A DNA stretch of 64,000 nt from Mesobacillus jeotgali (GCF_900166585.1 NZ_FVZC01000007.1:768139-832138); one strand, 5' to 3'. Positions 25,299-35,161 are shown, counted from the first letter of the stretch. The notes: generated by a model from the sequence alone, not told the origin. Program-made: numbers and translations.

Positions 25299-26195
25299 TT
25301 ACTTATCTAAAATTTCCTTTAGAGCTTTTCCTAGGTCAGGATACTTGAACGTAAAACCTGCTTTAAGCAGTTTTTCAGGTATTGCATTCTGACCTTCCAA
25401 TACGAGCATGCTCATTTCCCCTAGAGCGAGTTTTAATGCAAAAGCCGGGACGGGCAGCCAATGTGGCCGTTCCATTACTTGGGATAAGGTTTTTCCAAAC
25501 TGATCCATAGTGACCGGGGAAGGAGAAACAAAATTAATGGGTCCCTCCAGGTGTGGATTCTCGATTGCAAAATAAATACTGCGGATGACGTCTTCAAGAT
25601 GAATCCAGGAGAGCCATTGAGAACCTGACCCAACTTTTCCGCCCGCAAATAATTGGTAAGGTAAGAGCATTCTCGGCAGTGCTCCGCCATTTTTATCAAG
25701 AATCAAACCGAAACGGCATAAAACTACCCGGGTACCAAACTCTTTTACCTCGTTTGCAGAAGCTTCCCAGTTTTTTACCGTATCAGCCAGAAAGTCATGA
25801 CCGGGTCCAGATTGTTCATCAAATTTCCCTGTCAGTGATGTTCCGTAATAGCCCACTGCACTAGCGTTTATTAGAACATCAGGTTTTCTATTTAGTGCCT
25901 TGATGATTCTTTTTACTTCAGCGGTTGATTTAATCCGGCTATCCATTATCTTCTGTTTGTACTCTTCAGTCCATCTTCCATTAATCGTCGCACCAGCAAG
26001 ATTGACTATTGCGTCAATTCCCTCTAGGTCTGCTTCTGGCCGGTCCCCTGGATTCAGCCACTGAACAAATTTCGGATTTTGCCCTTTTTCTTTTACTTTC
26101 CGCGTTAAAATAAGCACTTCATGTCCACTATGAACCAATTCACTGCTTAATGCCTTGCCGACTAGGCCTGTACCTCCGGTGATGGCAATTTTCAT
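25299..26195 (-). CDS. yfhF: TIGR01777 family NAD(P)-binding epimerase-like protein, YfhF
   Basis: 298 residues of the extended short-chain dehydrogenase fold. The N-terminus IAITGGTGLVGKALSSEL holds the GGTGxxG dinucleotide loop; INLAGA-type sequence (VNLAGATINGRW) and the C-terminal DUF1731 region (GQNAIPEKLLKAGFTFKYPD) are diagnostic of the TIGR01777 family. Plant and bacterial members have been linked to chloroplast or cell division (SulA-like naming), but substrate and role are not known. GGAGG precedes the ATG. Divergent from recX. Confidence 0.88.
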   Translation of the reverse strand: MKIAITGGTGLVGKALSSELVHSGHEVLILTRKVKEKGQNPKFVQWLNPGDRPEADLEGIDAIVNLAGATINGRWTEEYKQKIMDSRIKSTAEVKRIIKALNRKPDVLINASAVGYYGTSLTGKFDEQSGPGHDFLADTVKNWEASANEVKEFGTRVVLCRFGLILDKNGGALPRMLLPYQLFAGGKVGSGSQWLSWIHLEDVIRSIYFAIENPHLEGPINFVSPSPVTMDQFGKTLSQVMERPHWLPVPAFALKLALGEMSMLVLEGQNAIPEKLLKAGFTFKYPDLGKALKEILDK

Positions 26196-26294
26196 AAGTT
26201 TCCTCCTTACTTCTTCTCTTGTCTATATAGTACTGCTTTTAACATGATAAACCTCCTTTGAATGTGTTAAAGTTTCTTTAGAGGTGAAAAACAT

Positions 26295-27107
26295 ATGCCA
26301 GTCATTTCAAAAATCTCAGTTCAGAAACACAATAAAGACAGATACAGTATTTTTACCGACAGCGGAAGGGGAGAAGAGTATGCCTTCAGTGTCGACGAAG
26401 ATGTTTTAATCAAATACAACCTGAAAAAAGGAATGGAACTGGATGACTTTGCGGTGACGGAAATGCTTTTCCAGGACGACATTAGGAAAGCCTATAATAC
26501 GGCAATCAATTATCTTTCACATCGCATGCGGTCAGAGTCCGAAGTCAGGGAACATCTTAAGAAAAAAGAAATTTCAGATTCGGTCATAAAGGAAGCCATC
26601 CATAAATTATATGAATTCAAATTCCTGAATGATGAGGAATTTGCCAGTGCGTTTGTTCGGACACAATTGAATACGACGGATAAAGGCGCTGACGTCATAA
26701 AGTTGGAACTAAAGCAAAAAGGGATTGCCCCTGATTTGATCACTAAAGTGGTCGATGAAGTTTCATTTGATGAACAGTTGGAAAAGGCTAGGAAACTCAG
26801 TGAAAAATATGCTGTGAAAAACAAGAAGGACTCTTCAAGAGTATTGAAGCAAAAAATTGAGCAGATGCTGAAACGCAAAGGATATTCTTTTTCCATAATT
26901 CGTGCGGCTTTGGACGAGACAGAAATAGAAAAAGAAGACGATGCCGAAATGGATGCTTTGAGGATGCAAGGTGAAAAACTGTACAATAAATACAGTAAGC
27001 TTCCAGAACGGGAATGCAGGCAGAAGCTAAAGATGGCCCTATATCGAAAAGGGTTCCCAATGGATATGATTGATAAATTCATTTTGGAAAAAGAAAATGA
27101 GGAATAA
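26295..27107 (+). CDS. recX: Recombination regulator RecX
   Basis: 270 residues, the long Bacillus-type RecX (B. subtilis about 264). Tandem three-helix RecX repeats are recognisable, for example RSESEVREHLKKKEISDSVI, FLNDEEFASAFVRTQLNT and the later KLPERECRQKLKMALYRKGF. RecX binds RecA filaments and modulates strand exchange. It is not next to recA here but in its usual Bacillus place beside yfhF. AGAGGTG precedes the ATG. Its terminator has been split off by an IS1182 insertion that starts 27 bases after the stop. Confidence 0.9.
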   Translation: MPVISKISVQKHNKDRYSIFTDSGRGEEYAFSVDEDVLIKYNLKKGMELDDFAVTEMLFQDDIRKAYNTAINYLSHRMRSESEVREHLKKKEISDSVIKEAIHKLYEFKFLNDEEFASAFVRTQLNTTDKGADVIKLELKQKGIAPDLITKVVDEVSFDEQLEKARKLSEKYAVKNKKDSSRVLKQKIEQMLKRKGYSFSIIRAALDETEIEKEDDAEMDALRMQGEKLYNKYSKLPERECRQKLKMALYRKGFPMDMIDKFILEKENEE

Positions 27108-27109
27108 AA

Positions 27110-27133
27110 AAATCATGACAACTGTCATGATTT
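27110..27133. repeat. Left target duplication of IS copy 2: recX/SDR bidirectional terminator
   Basis: 24 bases repeated exactly at 28873-28896. They form a palindrome with 11-bp arms (AAATCATGACA and its complement) around AC, the terminator shared by the convergent recX and SDR genes. Confidence 0.92.
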
Positions 27134-27232
27134 CAGTTTGTCGACAAAAGGGGTTCGGAATGCTCTCATTCCGAACCCCTTTTTGAATTTCACCCTATTT
27201 TTCATAAAAAATAGACCTTATTATCTTAACTT

Positions 27233-28591
27233 TTAGGCCATTTCTGGACTTCTCCATGTCCAGTTGGCCATCTTCTTCAAGTTCAAGGCAGCGAAAGTAA
27301 GCATCGCCTGCATCGACAATTTTTTAAGTCCCCTCAGGGTTGTCCAACGCATGCCATGCTTTTCTTTTGCATCTGCGAATACACGCTCAATGGTTTCTTT
27401 GCGCTTCGCATAGATATCTCTTACTTCTGATTTGTGCCTTAAGTGATCGGCTTCTTCCACATATTCTTGCCAGATATGGCGCGTTACCACCTTTTGGTGG
27501 TCTTTGCTTTCTGTGCATTGCGCTAAAAATGGACAGGTAGCGCAGATATGTTTAGGGGATTTATACTCACGATACCCCTCTTTCGTGGTGGTGGAATACC
27601 TTAGGACCTCACCGGCAGGGCACAAATAACAATCGTAGAATTCGTCATATACATACTCATATTTACGGAAGAAGCCGTCCTTCGTTCGTGGTCGGGTATA
27701 AGGCAAAGCCGGGGTCATTTCGTTTTCTATCAGAAACTTCGTAATCGCTGGAGTTTTATAGGCTGCGTCGGCCGCAACGGCATTAGGCTTTCCAACTTTC
27801 TCTATCACTTGTTCTACCAGTGGCTCAAGGATCAGGCTGTCATGCGTGTTACCAGGTGTCACAATTGTCCCCAGGACAAATCCGTTACGATCTGATGCCG
27901 CATGGAAAGAGTAGGCAAACTGCTTTGTCCGTTCGTCCTTGACGTAGTACCCACTCTCAGGATCGGTCGTACTTTCCTTGATTTCCTTCGTTTCTTCCTT
28001 ATCGAACTTATCAGGGGGAAAAGGTTTCTTCCCATGGTCTTCCCGATCCAGATTGATCTCTTCCTGGAGTTTCTCTTGATACGCCCGTGTTTCCTTACGC
28101 ACTACTTTTTTCTCGAATTTATGTTTATTCGCACTGGCTTTTACGTGGGTTGAATCAATGAAGACGTGTTCTGCACTAATAAGTTTCTTATCAGCTGCGG
28201 TCTTAAGAATTCGATAGAAGATCTGTTCAAACAAATCAGTGTCTTTAAAACGGCGTTCGTAATTCTTCCCGAAGGTGGAGAAGTGGGGAACTTTATCATG
28301 GAATCCATAACCCAAAAACCAGCGGTAGGCCATGTTCGTTTCTACTTCTACAATGGTCTGGCGCATGGAACGGATGCCGAATGTATATTGAATGAATGAG
28401 AGTTTAATCAGAATAACAGGGTCAATGCTTGGGCGGCCTACTTCCGAATACACATCTTTCACCAAGTCATAAATGAAAGAAAAATCTAGGGCAGCTTCCA
28501 TCTTACGGACTAAATGTTCCTGAGGAACCAGTTGGTCTAAAGCAACCATTTCTAATTGATCTCGTTGGATTGGATTATTTTTCGAAAGCAT
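27233..28591 (-). CDS. IS1182-family transposase (copy 2)
   Basis: 452 residues, differing from copy 1 at only a small number of residues (for example VPQEHL versus VPQDHL, QTIVEVE versus QTIAEVE, CPFLAQC versus CPFLGQC). The same DDE residues are present: VFIDSTHVKA, AVAADAAYKTP and IERVFADAKEKHGMR. Start ATG 28591 after GAGGTG. Divergence of the two copies suggests they are not from a very recent single duplication. Confidence 0.92.
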   Translation of the reverse strand: MLSKNNPIQRDQLEMVALDQLVPQEHLVRKMEAALDFSFIYDLVKDVYSEVGRPSIDPVILIKLSFIQYTFGIRSMRQTIVEVETNMAYRWFLGYGFHDKVPHFSTFGKNYERRFKDTDLFEQIFYRILKTAADKKLISAEHVFIDSTHVKASANKHKFEKKVVRKETRAYQEKLQEEINLDREDHGKKPFPPDKFDKEETKEIKESTTDPESGYYVKDERTKQFAYSFHAASDRNGFVLGTIVTPGNTHDSLILEPLVEQVIEKVGKPNAVAADAAYKTPAITKFLIENEMTPALPYTRPRTKDGFFRKYEYVYDEFYDCYLCPAGEVLRYSTTTKEGYREYKSPKHICATCPFLAQCTESKDHQKVVTRHIWQEYVEEADHLRHKSEVRDIYAKRKETIERVFADAKEKHGMRWTTLRGLKKLSMQAMLTFAALNLKKMANWTWRSPEMA

Positions 28592-28667
28592 CTTTATCAC
28601 CTCAAGCGTTATATATATCTATTTTAAAATAGACTTATGTATAGTTCCACGTTAATTTTGGAAGCCC

Positions 28668-28801
28668 TGTTGATTGGAGTGGAAGGCGCGTAGACTCCTG
28701 CGGGCTCAGCTGGACAGGTGAGACCCCGCAGACGCCAGCGGCGGTGAGGAGGCTCACCGCCAGCCCCGCGGAAAGCGAAGCGCCTGGAACGGAAATCAAC
28801 A
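28668..28801. repeat. G+C-rich multi-stem palindromic block inside IS copy 2
   Basis: The counterpart of 7683-7815. Outer TGTTGATT / AATCAACA can pair. Here the inner stem GGCGGTGAG / CTCACCGCC is perfect, while copy 1 has two mismatches there. Other paired parts are unchanged between copies. Confidence 0.75.
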
Positions 28802-28872
28802 GCCCACATTCCAGCACCAACCAAAAAAGACTGTAGACAAGCTCGATTTCCATCGAGTTTGTCTACAGTCTG

Positions 28873-28896
28873 AAATCATGACAACTGTCATGATTT
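28873..28896. repeat. Right target duplication of IS copy 2
   Basis: Exact copy of 27110-27133. It includes the final Ser codon and stop of the SDR gene (TCA TGA read on the minus strand), and still provides that gene with its terminator. Confidence 0.92.
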
Positions 28897-29565
28897 TTTG
28901 GATTCTATTACAATCTCGGCTTTTTCTAGATTGTCGATAATGATTTTAGCCACTTCTGACGCTGACCGGAATCTTGTCGGGTCTGACACATGTTCACTTT
29001 CATCCCAGAAAGGAGTGTTCATCCCGCCCATATAGGCTGCGACAAAGCGAATACCTGTACCTTCATACTCCTTCTGAAGGCTTTCTGTAAAGCCCCTGAC
29101 CGCAAATTTACTTGAACAGTAGACTGCCTCATTCTTTTTCCCGCGAAGTCCTGCGGTTGATACAATATTGAGTATCAGACCTTCATCAATTTGTTCAAAA
29201 TAGGGAAGGATAGCCTTCGTCATATGGATGGTCCCGAAAACATTCGTCTGGAACATTTCTTCAATTTCAGTATCAGAGGTTTCGGAGAATGGGCCGAAGT
29301 AACCCAGACCGGCATTATTTACAAGACCGTATAGCTCATGCTTTTTACTGAGCAATAAAGCTTTTTCCTTGATATCCTCAATGTTGCGCAGGTCTAGGGG
29401 CATGACCGTGGCACTTCCTCCGGATTGTTCGATCTGCTTTTTGACATCGTTTAGCTTATCTTCTGTTCTTCCTGTTAAAATCATATGATAATCCTGTTTC
29501 GACAGCAGCAGGGAGAGTTCCTTACCCAGACCTGTGCCGGCACCAGTTACAATGATTGCTTTCAT
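28888..29565 (-). CDS. Short-chain dehydrogenase/reductase
   Basis: 225 residues, classical SDR fold: the cofactor loop TGAGTGLGK at the N-terminus, NNAG at about 88, and the catalytic Ser-Tyr-Lys set in IVSTAGLRGKKNEAVYCSSK. Substrate unknown; relatives include sepiapterin reductase-like and benzil reductase-like enzymes. AAGGAGG lies before the ATG. Convergent with recX; its stop codon lies within the terminator palindrome that the IS duplicated. It is an addition relative to the B. subtilis order between recX and yfhH. Confidence 0.85.
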   Translation of the reverse strand: MKAIIVTGAGTGLGKELSLLLSKQDYHMILTGRTEDKLNDVKKQIEQSGGSATVMPLDLRNIEDIKEKALLLSKKHELYGLVNNAGLGYFGPFSETSDTEIEEMFQTNVFGTIHMTKAILPYFEQIDEGLILNIVSTAGLRGKKNEAVYCSSKFAVRGFTESLQKEYEGTGIRFVAAYMGGMNTPFWDESEHVSDPTRFRSASEVAKIIIDNLEKAEIVIESKKS

Positions 29566-29654
29566 GATAGCCTCCTTAAGATAACATGCTATAATTTAGT
29601 TATATCTTAAATGCTTGAATGTTAAAAGCGAGAACAATCCAGGAGTGAATAGAT

Positions 29655-29990
29655 ATGGGCAGAGAAAAACGATACAGCGAGATGAATGAATATGAATTGA
29701 ATCAGGAAATCGCAGGTCTTAGGGATAAGGCCAGGAAAGCAGAACAAATGGGAATGGGCAGTGAACTTGCTGTTTACGAGCGGAAAATTGCTATGGCTAA
29801 ATCCTATATGCTGAACCCAGATGACTTTAAGCCTGGGGAAGTTTATGGCATTGAAGGCGACCCGGGGTCCTACTTTAAAATTGATTATATGAATGGCGTT
29901 TTTGCCTGGGGAGCGCGTCTCAATGGAGATGGAAAGGAAGAGGCACTGCCGATTTCCCTGTTGTTGGAATTGGAGCAAAACCAGAATTAG
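29655..29990 (+). CDS. yfhH: YfhH family protein (DUF1811)
   Basis: 111 residues. N-terminal helix REKRYSEMNEYELNQEIAGL and a C-terminal beta-rich part with GEVYGIEGDPGSYFKIDYMN and GVFAWGARLNG are characteristic of YfhH/DUF1811. The C-terminal half resembles a small SH3-like barrel, but no function is established. AGGAGTG precedes the ATG. The end of the gene overlaps an imperfect hairpin (GGAGCA...TGCTCC) without a T-run. Confidence 0.88.
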   Translation: MGREKRYSEMNEYELNQEIAGLRDKARKAEQMGMGSELAVYERKIAMAKSYMLNPDDFKPGEVYGIEGDPGSYFKIDYMNGVFAWGARLNGDGKEEALPISLLLELEQNQN

Positions 29991-30052
29991 TTTACATCTG
30001 GTTCTGCTCCTGGCTTACTTAAGGAACAACTACACTATGTCATCGGGAGCTT

Positions 30053-30235
30053 TTAGTGATCCTTAATGACTGCTGAAGTATCATCTTCACGGTGAGATGA
30101 AGCATACATGCGCTCCTGCGGATGGGTATTGATGGTACCGTCTGCTCTTGTTGAAGCATACTCCGCTTTTGCGCGAGGCTCGCCCTCGAGCTTGTTGTTA
30201 TTCTGATTTGGGAAGTTCGTTACTTTATTTCGCAT
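30053..30235 (-). CDS. sspK: Small acid-soluble spore protein K
   Basis: 60 residues beginning [20 protein letters not shown] and containing [14 protein letters not shown], the hallmark of SspK. About ten residues longer at the C-terminus than the B. subtilis protein ([15 protein letters not shown] tail). The open frame extends 18 codons further, but ATG 30235 has GGAGGG five bases upstream and matches family N-termini. A minor spore protein made in the forespore. Convergent with yfhH, divergent from yfhJ, as in B. subtilis. Confidence 0.9.
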   Translation of the reverse strand: MRNKVTNFPNQNNNKLEGEPRAKAEYASTRADGTINTHPQERMYASSHREDDTSAVIKDH

Positions 30236-30353
30236 AATGCCCTCCGTGACGGGTGAAATTACGTGTAATGCCAAAATGGCTGCACGCATTCATAGTATTC
30301 GAGTAATGATAGGCATTCATAACAACATTAAATATTGGCAAAGGGTGATCAAG

Positions 30354-30608
30354 ATGCAGGAAACTCACGAAAAGCTAGCCAGCTTGCTGCAGGAAAAAAA
30401 CAGCGGCATCACTTATGAACAGGCCTTGAGGTGGGTAGAGCTTTTATGGAGCGACTTCGAAGCAACCTATGCAAAAGCCGGCCATAAATATATGGGCAGC
30501 GAAATGACCGAAAAGGTCGTCCGCCAGTGGGTTGAGAATTATGGCGGCCAGCTGCACGAATTCGTTGCCAGAAATCCAAAGTATAAGCATTTATTGGATG
30601 AAGAGTAA
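30354..30608 (+). CDS. yfhJ: YfhJ family protein (WVELL)
   Basis: 84 residues. Contains the naming motif WVELLWSDFEATYAKAGHKY and an acidic C-terminus KHLLDEE, marking the WVELL/YfhJ family found only in spore-forming bacilli. ATG 30354 with AAGGGTG upstream is preferred over longer frames. Function unknown. Followed by a terminator and then by the 52-bp array. Confidence 0.88.
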   Translation: MQETHEKLASLLQEKNSGITYEQALRWVELLWSDFEATYAKAGHKYMGSEMTEKVVRQWVENYGGQLHEFVARNPKYKHLLDEE

Positions 30609-30623
30609 CTCGTTTATTTGAAT

Positions 30624-30653
30624 CCCCCGTTTTCACGGGGTTTTTGTTTTTTG
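30624..30653 (+). terminator. yfhJ terminator
   Basis: CCCCGT-TTTC-ACGGGG then TTTTTG TTTTTTG. Lies 34-86 bp before the 52-bp tandem array. Confidence 0.88.
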
Positions 30654-30686
30654 TCTAGGTGAACGTTTAGCTTAAATGGTTTAGGT

Positions 30687-31120
30687 ATGCACTTTAGATT
30701 TGCAGAAATTTACCGACTAGATGGGAAATCTCAATAACCGGTCACATAAATAAAAATTTCTCACCGACAGAGAAGATGAAAAAAGGAGATCGGTCACATG
30801 AATAACACATATGTGACCGAAGAGAAGAGGAAACGCGAAGATCGGTCACATAAATAACAAATATGTGCCCGAAGAGAAGGAAAAATGCAGAGATGGGTCA
30901 CATAAATAACAAATAAGTGCCCGATGAGAAGGGGAAACGCGTAGGTGGGTCACATAAATAACAAATATGTGCCCGAAGAATAGGGGAAACGCGTAGATGG
31001 GTCACATAAAGAACAAATATGTGCCCGAAGAGAAGGGAAAACGCGTAGATGGGTCACATAAAGAACAAATATGTTACCGAAGTGAAGGGAATACCTGAAA
31101 ACCGGCCACTTAACCTGCAG
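30687..31120. repeat. 52-bp tandem array with CGGTCACAT / ATGTGACCG palindromes
   Basis: Unit starts at 30739, 30791, 30843, 30895, 30947, 30999, 31051 and 31103, always exactly 52 bp apart, with a degenerate unit before 30739. Each unit begins CGGTCACATAAA or GGGTCACATAAA. In the second unit CGGTCACAT and ATGTGACCG form a perfect inverted repeat with an 11-bp gap; others have one change (ATGTGCCCG). The rest of the unit is purine-rich (GAAGAGAAGGGGAAA). No frame is conserved since 52 is not a multiple of three. Confidence 0.92.
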
Positions 31121-31241
31121 CAATCCCGAACAAATATTCACTTTCCCAAATCGTGACCCCATACCCATACCATGGCTCAGACAAAGTATCCTCCTACCAG
31201 TGATCCTTCCAATTTAACGCCCTGCCCACATTCCAACAAAA

Positions 31242-31268
31242 AAACCGGGTAAAAAACACACCCGGTTT
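31242..31268 (-). terminator. yfhP terminator
   Basis: AAACCGGGT / ACCCGGTTT stem overlapping the yfhP stop codon on the minus strand, followed by a T-run on that strand. Confidence 0.85.
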
Positions 31269-32253
31269 ATCCTTCTCCAGGAAGGAATTCTAATTTCTTT
31301 CGTAATTTTTCCTCACTGTAAATCCAGCCTGTATAAGAGCTGAGGATTTGCAGGTCCTTGCTCAGGTTCACTACGGCAACAAAAGGGTAGTGTCCATTGC
31401 TGCGATAGCGTAAATCAATGAACCTGACTTCGTAAAAATCATCATATTCGTCACATTCCCAACGGTAGACTGGTGAGAAGGATAGGAAAGCTGAAAGGTT
31501 TTTATCCTTCTTGGCCGCTTCAAGCACGGGAGTTTCTGGGACCGGGACACGGTTGAACTGATCCAGGATCCGTACATGGCGTTTATGACCACGTCCGACG
31601 AAGAACTGATGCTTGTTCATGACTGCAATACGCCAATGGTTGAATCGCATTGTCGGAGCAATAATAATTTCCGTAGCATCAGGAACAATGTTCTCAACCG
31701 CACATCTAATCCGATGCTTGACGATAAAACGGTAAATATAGTAGAGCACGAGGATTCCATAAATGGTTAAAAATGTATACCCTGGGTGTGCTCCAAATGC
31801 CCAGAGGAACAAACCAACGACATGAAGCGCAAATATAATTGGGTCAAATGTGTTGATGACTCCCAATGCGACCCATTTCGACGAAAACGGCCTTAGTGCC
31901 TGGGTTCCATAGGCATTAAAAATGTCGACAAAAACATGAAGGAAAACAGCAATGAATGTCCAAATCCATAAGTGCAGCAAATTTGCTTCCGGATAAAAAA
32001 GGTAAATTGCTCCGGAAATCAATAGCGGCCACAGGAGGACAGCTGGAATAGAATGTGTGATTCCTCGATGGTTACGTATATAAACTGCATTATTCCTAAG
32101 TTTTAAAACAGTATCTATATCCGGGATTTGTGATCCGACGAGTGTAGCAATCAGTACGCTGCTGGCAGTGATGCTGCTTTCGCTGACTACTGGATCAAGC
32201 GTCGCCAACCCGCCAAGAGCGAATCCCATTACAACATGGGTACCTGTATCCAT
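31267..32253 (-). CDS. yfhP: Membrane-bound metal-dependent hydrolase family protein YfhP
   Basis: 328 residues. The N-terminal half is the YdjM/DUF457 membrane domain: MDTGTHVVMGFALGG with a conserved His, SQIPDIDT, and HRGITHSIP, which group His and Asp residues thought to bind metal, spread over about four or five membrane helices (to about 180). The C-terminal 140 residues are soluble. In B. subtilis yfhP lies just before mutY, as here, and has been described as a negative regulator of neighbouring genes; enzymatic function is not established. GAGGAGG precedes the ATG. Confidence 0.85.
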   Translation of the reverse strand: MDTGTHVVMGFALGGLATLDPVVSESSITASSVLIATLVGSQIPDIDTVLKLRNNAVYIRNHRGITHSIPAVLLWPLLISGAIYLFYPEANLLHLWIWTFIAVFLHVFVDIFNAYGTQALRPFSSKWVALGVINTFDPIIFALHVVGLFLWAFGAHPGYTFLTIYGILVLYYIYRFIVKHRIRCAVENIVPDATEIIIAPTMRFNHWRIAVMNKHQFFVGRGHKRHVRILDQFNRVPVPETPVLEAAKKDKNLSAFLSFSPVYRWECDEYDDFYEVRFIDLRYRSNGHYPFVAVVNLSKDLQILSSYTGWIYSEEKLRKKLEFLPGEG

Positions 32254-32391
32254 GGAAACGCCTCCTCTTTCAAATTTTTTTTGTTACCAAGTTCATGGCA
32301 GGTAAAAGTTCTTGTCACAATGCAAATAATCGTTTACTTTTAAAGGGCTGTACTATTCAGTCCCATTGAAAGTTCATAGGGAGCTGATTAA

Positions 32392-32688
32392 ATGATCCAG
32401 ATGATTATCCAATATGAAGTAAAACAAAATCTGCTTGGCCAATACGTTCAGGCAATTAATCGAATTTCAGAGATGCTTCCTGATTTTGAAGCTTATATGT
32501 TTTCATGCAGCCGGTCGGATGAGCGAAATATATTCATTGAATCATTCTTTGTACCGACTGAAGCTCATTACCATGCATTGAAAAAAATGCGTCTTTCCCG
32601 GAAGCATTCAGTATTCGGAATGCTTGAGGACTGCGTTCCGGGAGGACTCGAACGAATTGGCTTTATGGCGATCAAGCAGAAGCGTTAA
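32392..32688 (+). CDS. Small conserved-looking protein of unknown function
   Basis: 98 residues starting MIQMIIQYEVKQNLLGQYVQ. The pattern strand-helix-strand-helix (IIQYEV, helix to about 28, FEAYMFSCS, NIFIESFFV, then helix EAHYHALKKMR) suggests a ferredoxin-like or dimeric alpha/beta-barrel fold of the antibiotic-monooxygenase/NIPSNAP sort, but this is inference. GGGAGC lies before the ATG. It lies 48 bases upstream of mutY and could be co-transcribed with it. I do not recognise the family. Confidence 0.7.
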   Translation: MIQMIIQYEVKQNLLGQYVQAINRISEMLPDFEAYMFSCSRSDERNIFIESFFVPTEAHYHALKKMRLSRKHSVFGMLEDCVPGGLERIGFMAIKQKR

Positions 32689-32736
32689 TATTATATTCCC
32701 AAATTTCCGGAAAGTTTAACACCTGGAGGAACAAAA

Positions 32737-33843
32737 GTGGCAACTGACATCAAGAAATGTGTAGATAAAATGGATATAAAATCCTTTCAGGATGACTTAA
32801 TAGGATGGTTTGTTAATGAGCAGCGAGAACTGCCATGGAGAAAGGATCAAGATCCTTATAAAGTGTGGGTATCAGAAATCATGCTTCAACAAACTAGAGT
32901 AGATACTGTCATCCCTTATTTTAATCGGTTTTTGGAGAAATTTCCAACGATAGAGGCGCTTGCGTCTGCCGATGAAGAAAAGGTCTTAAAAGCCTGGGAA
33001 GGTCTTGGTTATTATTCCCGTGTCCGCAACTTACAATCCGCTGTCAGGGAAGTGCATCAGAATTACGGAGGCGTTGTACCTGATTCACCAGAAGGTATCT
33101 CCTCCTTAAAAGGGGTTGGCCCATACACCGCTGGGGCCATTCTCAGTATCGCTTACGGAAAGCCTGAGCCCGCAGTCGACGGAAATGTCATGAGGGTTTT
33201 ATCCAGGATATTGCTGATCTGGGATGACATTGCCAGACCTGCTTCACGTAAAATATTTGAAGCTGCTGTCAGGGAAGTTATCTCGCATGAAAACCCATCC
33301 TATTTTAATCAGGCCTTAATGGAGCTGGGAGCCCTCATTTGTACACCAACGTCACCTTCATGCCTTCTCTGCCCGGTCAGGGATCATTGCGAGGCTTTCC
33401 ATGAAGGAGTACAAACTGAACTTCCGGTAAAAACAAAAAAGAAAAAGCAAAAAAACGTCCTGCTTGCGGCTGGTATTTTTAAAGATAGCCAGGGCAAAAT
33501 CCTGATACGGAAAAGGCCAGAAACTGGTTTGCTGGCAAACTTATGGGAGTTCCCGACTGTTGAATTAAACCTGGAATTCCAAAGGCAGCGAGAGCAGCTG
33601 GGGGAACATTTCGAGGAACTTTATGGCTCGTTTCCAAAGATAAATGATTCTTTAGGCGAAATTGAACATGTTTTTTCACATCTTAAATGGAATATTCATG
33701 TATTCAGCGGAAGTTTTCAAGATGATATCCCGCAAACCCCGCATTTAAAACTTGTTACCGAAGACGAGATCCAGGAGTTTGCCTTTCCAGTACCTTATCA
33801 AAAAATGCTGAAACAGTATATCGAGTTTAAAAAGGCTGACTAA
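32737..33843 (+). CDS. mutY: A/G-specific adenine glycosylase MutY
   Basis: 368 residues. It removes adenine mispaired with 8-oxoguanine. Catalytic Glu47 lies in [13 protein letters not shown], the helix-hairpin-helix is [12 protein letters not shown] (124-135) and catalytic Asp148 is in [10 protein letters not shown]. The [4Fe-4S] cysteines are 202, 209, 212 and 218. The C-terminal part from about 228 is the MutT-like domain that recognises 8-oxoG ([20 protein letters not shown]). GTG start 32737 lies 7 bases after GGAGG. Usual Bacillus neighbour of yfhP and fabL. Confidence 0.95.
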   Translation: MATDIKKCVDKMDIKSFQDDLIGWFVNEQRELPWRKDQDPYKVWVSEIMLQQTRVDTVIPYFNRFLEKFPTIEALASADEEKVLKAWEGLGYYSRVRNLQSAVREVHQNYGGVVPDSPEGISSLKGVGPYTAGAILSIAYGKPEPAVDGNVMRVLSRILLIWDDIARPASRKIFEAAVREVISHENPSYFNQALMELGALICTPTSPSCLLCPVRDHCEAFHEGVQTELPVKTKKKKQKNVLLAAGIFKDSQGKILIRKRPETGLLANLWEFPTVELNLEFQRQREQLGEHFEELYGSFPKINDSLGEIEHVFSHLKWNIHVFSGSFQDDIPQTPHLKLVTEDEIQEFAFPVPYQKMLKQYIEFKKAD

Positions 33844-33869
33844 CCGCTCTGGTTTGTCAGCCTTCTAAT
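33831..33869. terminator. Bidirectional terminator between mutY and a convergent small gene
   Basis: AAGGCTGAC.AACC pairs with GGTT.GTCAGCCTT; the 5' arm overlaps the mutY stop codon. Confidence 0.75.
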
Positions 33870-34094
33870 TTAATCGTAGCTGACTTTTGTACCATGGGTG
33901 TAATCGGCTTCGCCACGTCCCAGGCCGCCCCTGCGCTCTATTTCTTCAACAATTTCCCTGTGGATCGTCTGTCCCTCAGCATTTAAATATGGTACCATCT
34001 GCTGCAAAGAGTGATGGAAAAAGGCAAGCTCACTGTCTTTCCAATCGGTCTTTGACATCATTGAAAGTTCAGTCATATCACGGCCAACGTACAT
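33870..34094 (-). CDS. YfhS-like small protein
   Basis: 74 residues beginning MYVGRDMTELSMMSKTDWKD, hydrophilic, with a central helix ELAFFHHSLQQMVPYLNAEG and a Gly-rich RRGGLGRGEADYTHGT end. Length, position between mutY and fabL and the MTELSMM phrase point to B. subtilis YfhS, a sporulation-associated protein of unknown function; I am moderately sure. AAAGGATGA lies before the ATG. Confidence 0.75.
   Translation of the reverse strand: MYVGRDMTELSMMSKTDWKDSELAFFHHSLQQMVPYLNAEGQTIHREIVEEIERRGGLGRGEADYTHGTKVSYD

Positions 34095-35161
<1,067 letters not shown>

Larger units (their letters stand above)
27134..28872 (-). mobile_element. IS1182-family insertion sequence, copy 2
   Basis: 1739 bp, the same element as at 6149-7885 and in the same orientation. 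Left end CAGTTTGTCGACAAA, right end read inwards CAGACTGTAGACAAA. One intact transposase. It carries the same left-end hairpin, the G+C-rich block and the right-end hairpin. It is flanked by a 24-bp direct repeat that is a whole terminator palindrome. Confidence 0.92.

Noticed and set aside
29972..30010. Terminator at the end of yfhH
   Set aside because: GGAGCA...TGCTCC can pair but the stem is bulged, the loop is long and there is no T-run, so I did not list it as a terminator.
30687..31120. CRISPR-like regular spacing
   Set aside because: The whole 52-bp unit is repeated, there are no unique spacers and no cas genes in the window; the same applies to the other arrays.
30950..31168. 72-codon minus-strand frame in the 30.7-kb array
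   Set aside because: Another product of open repeat sequence; no ribosome site, no conservation between units.
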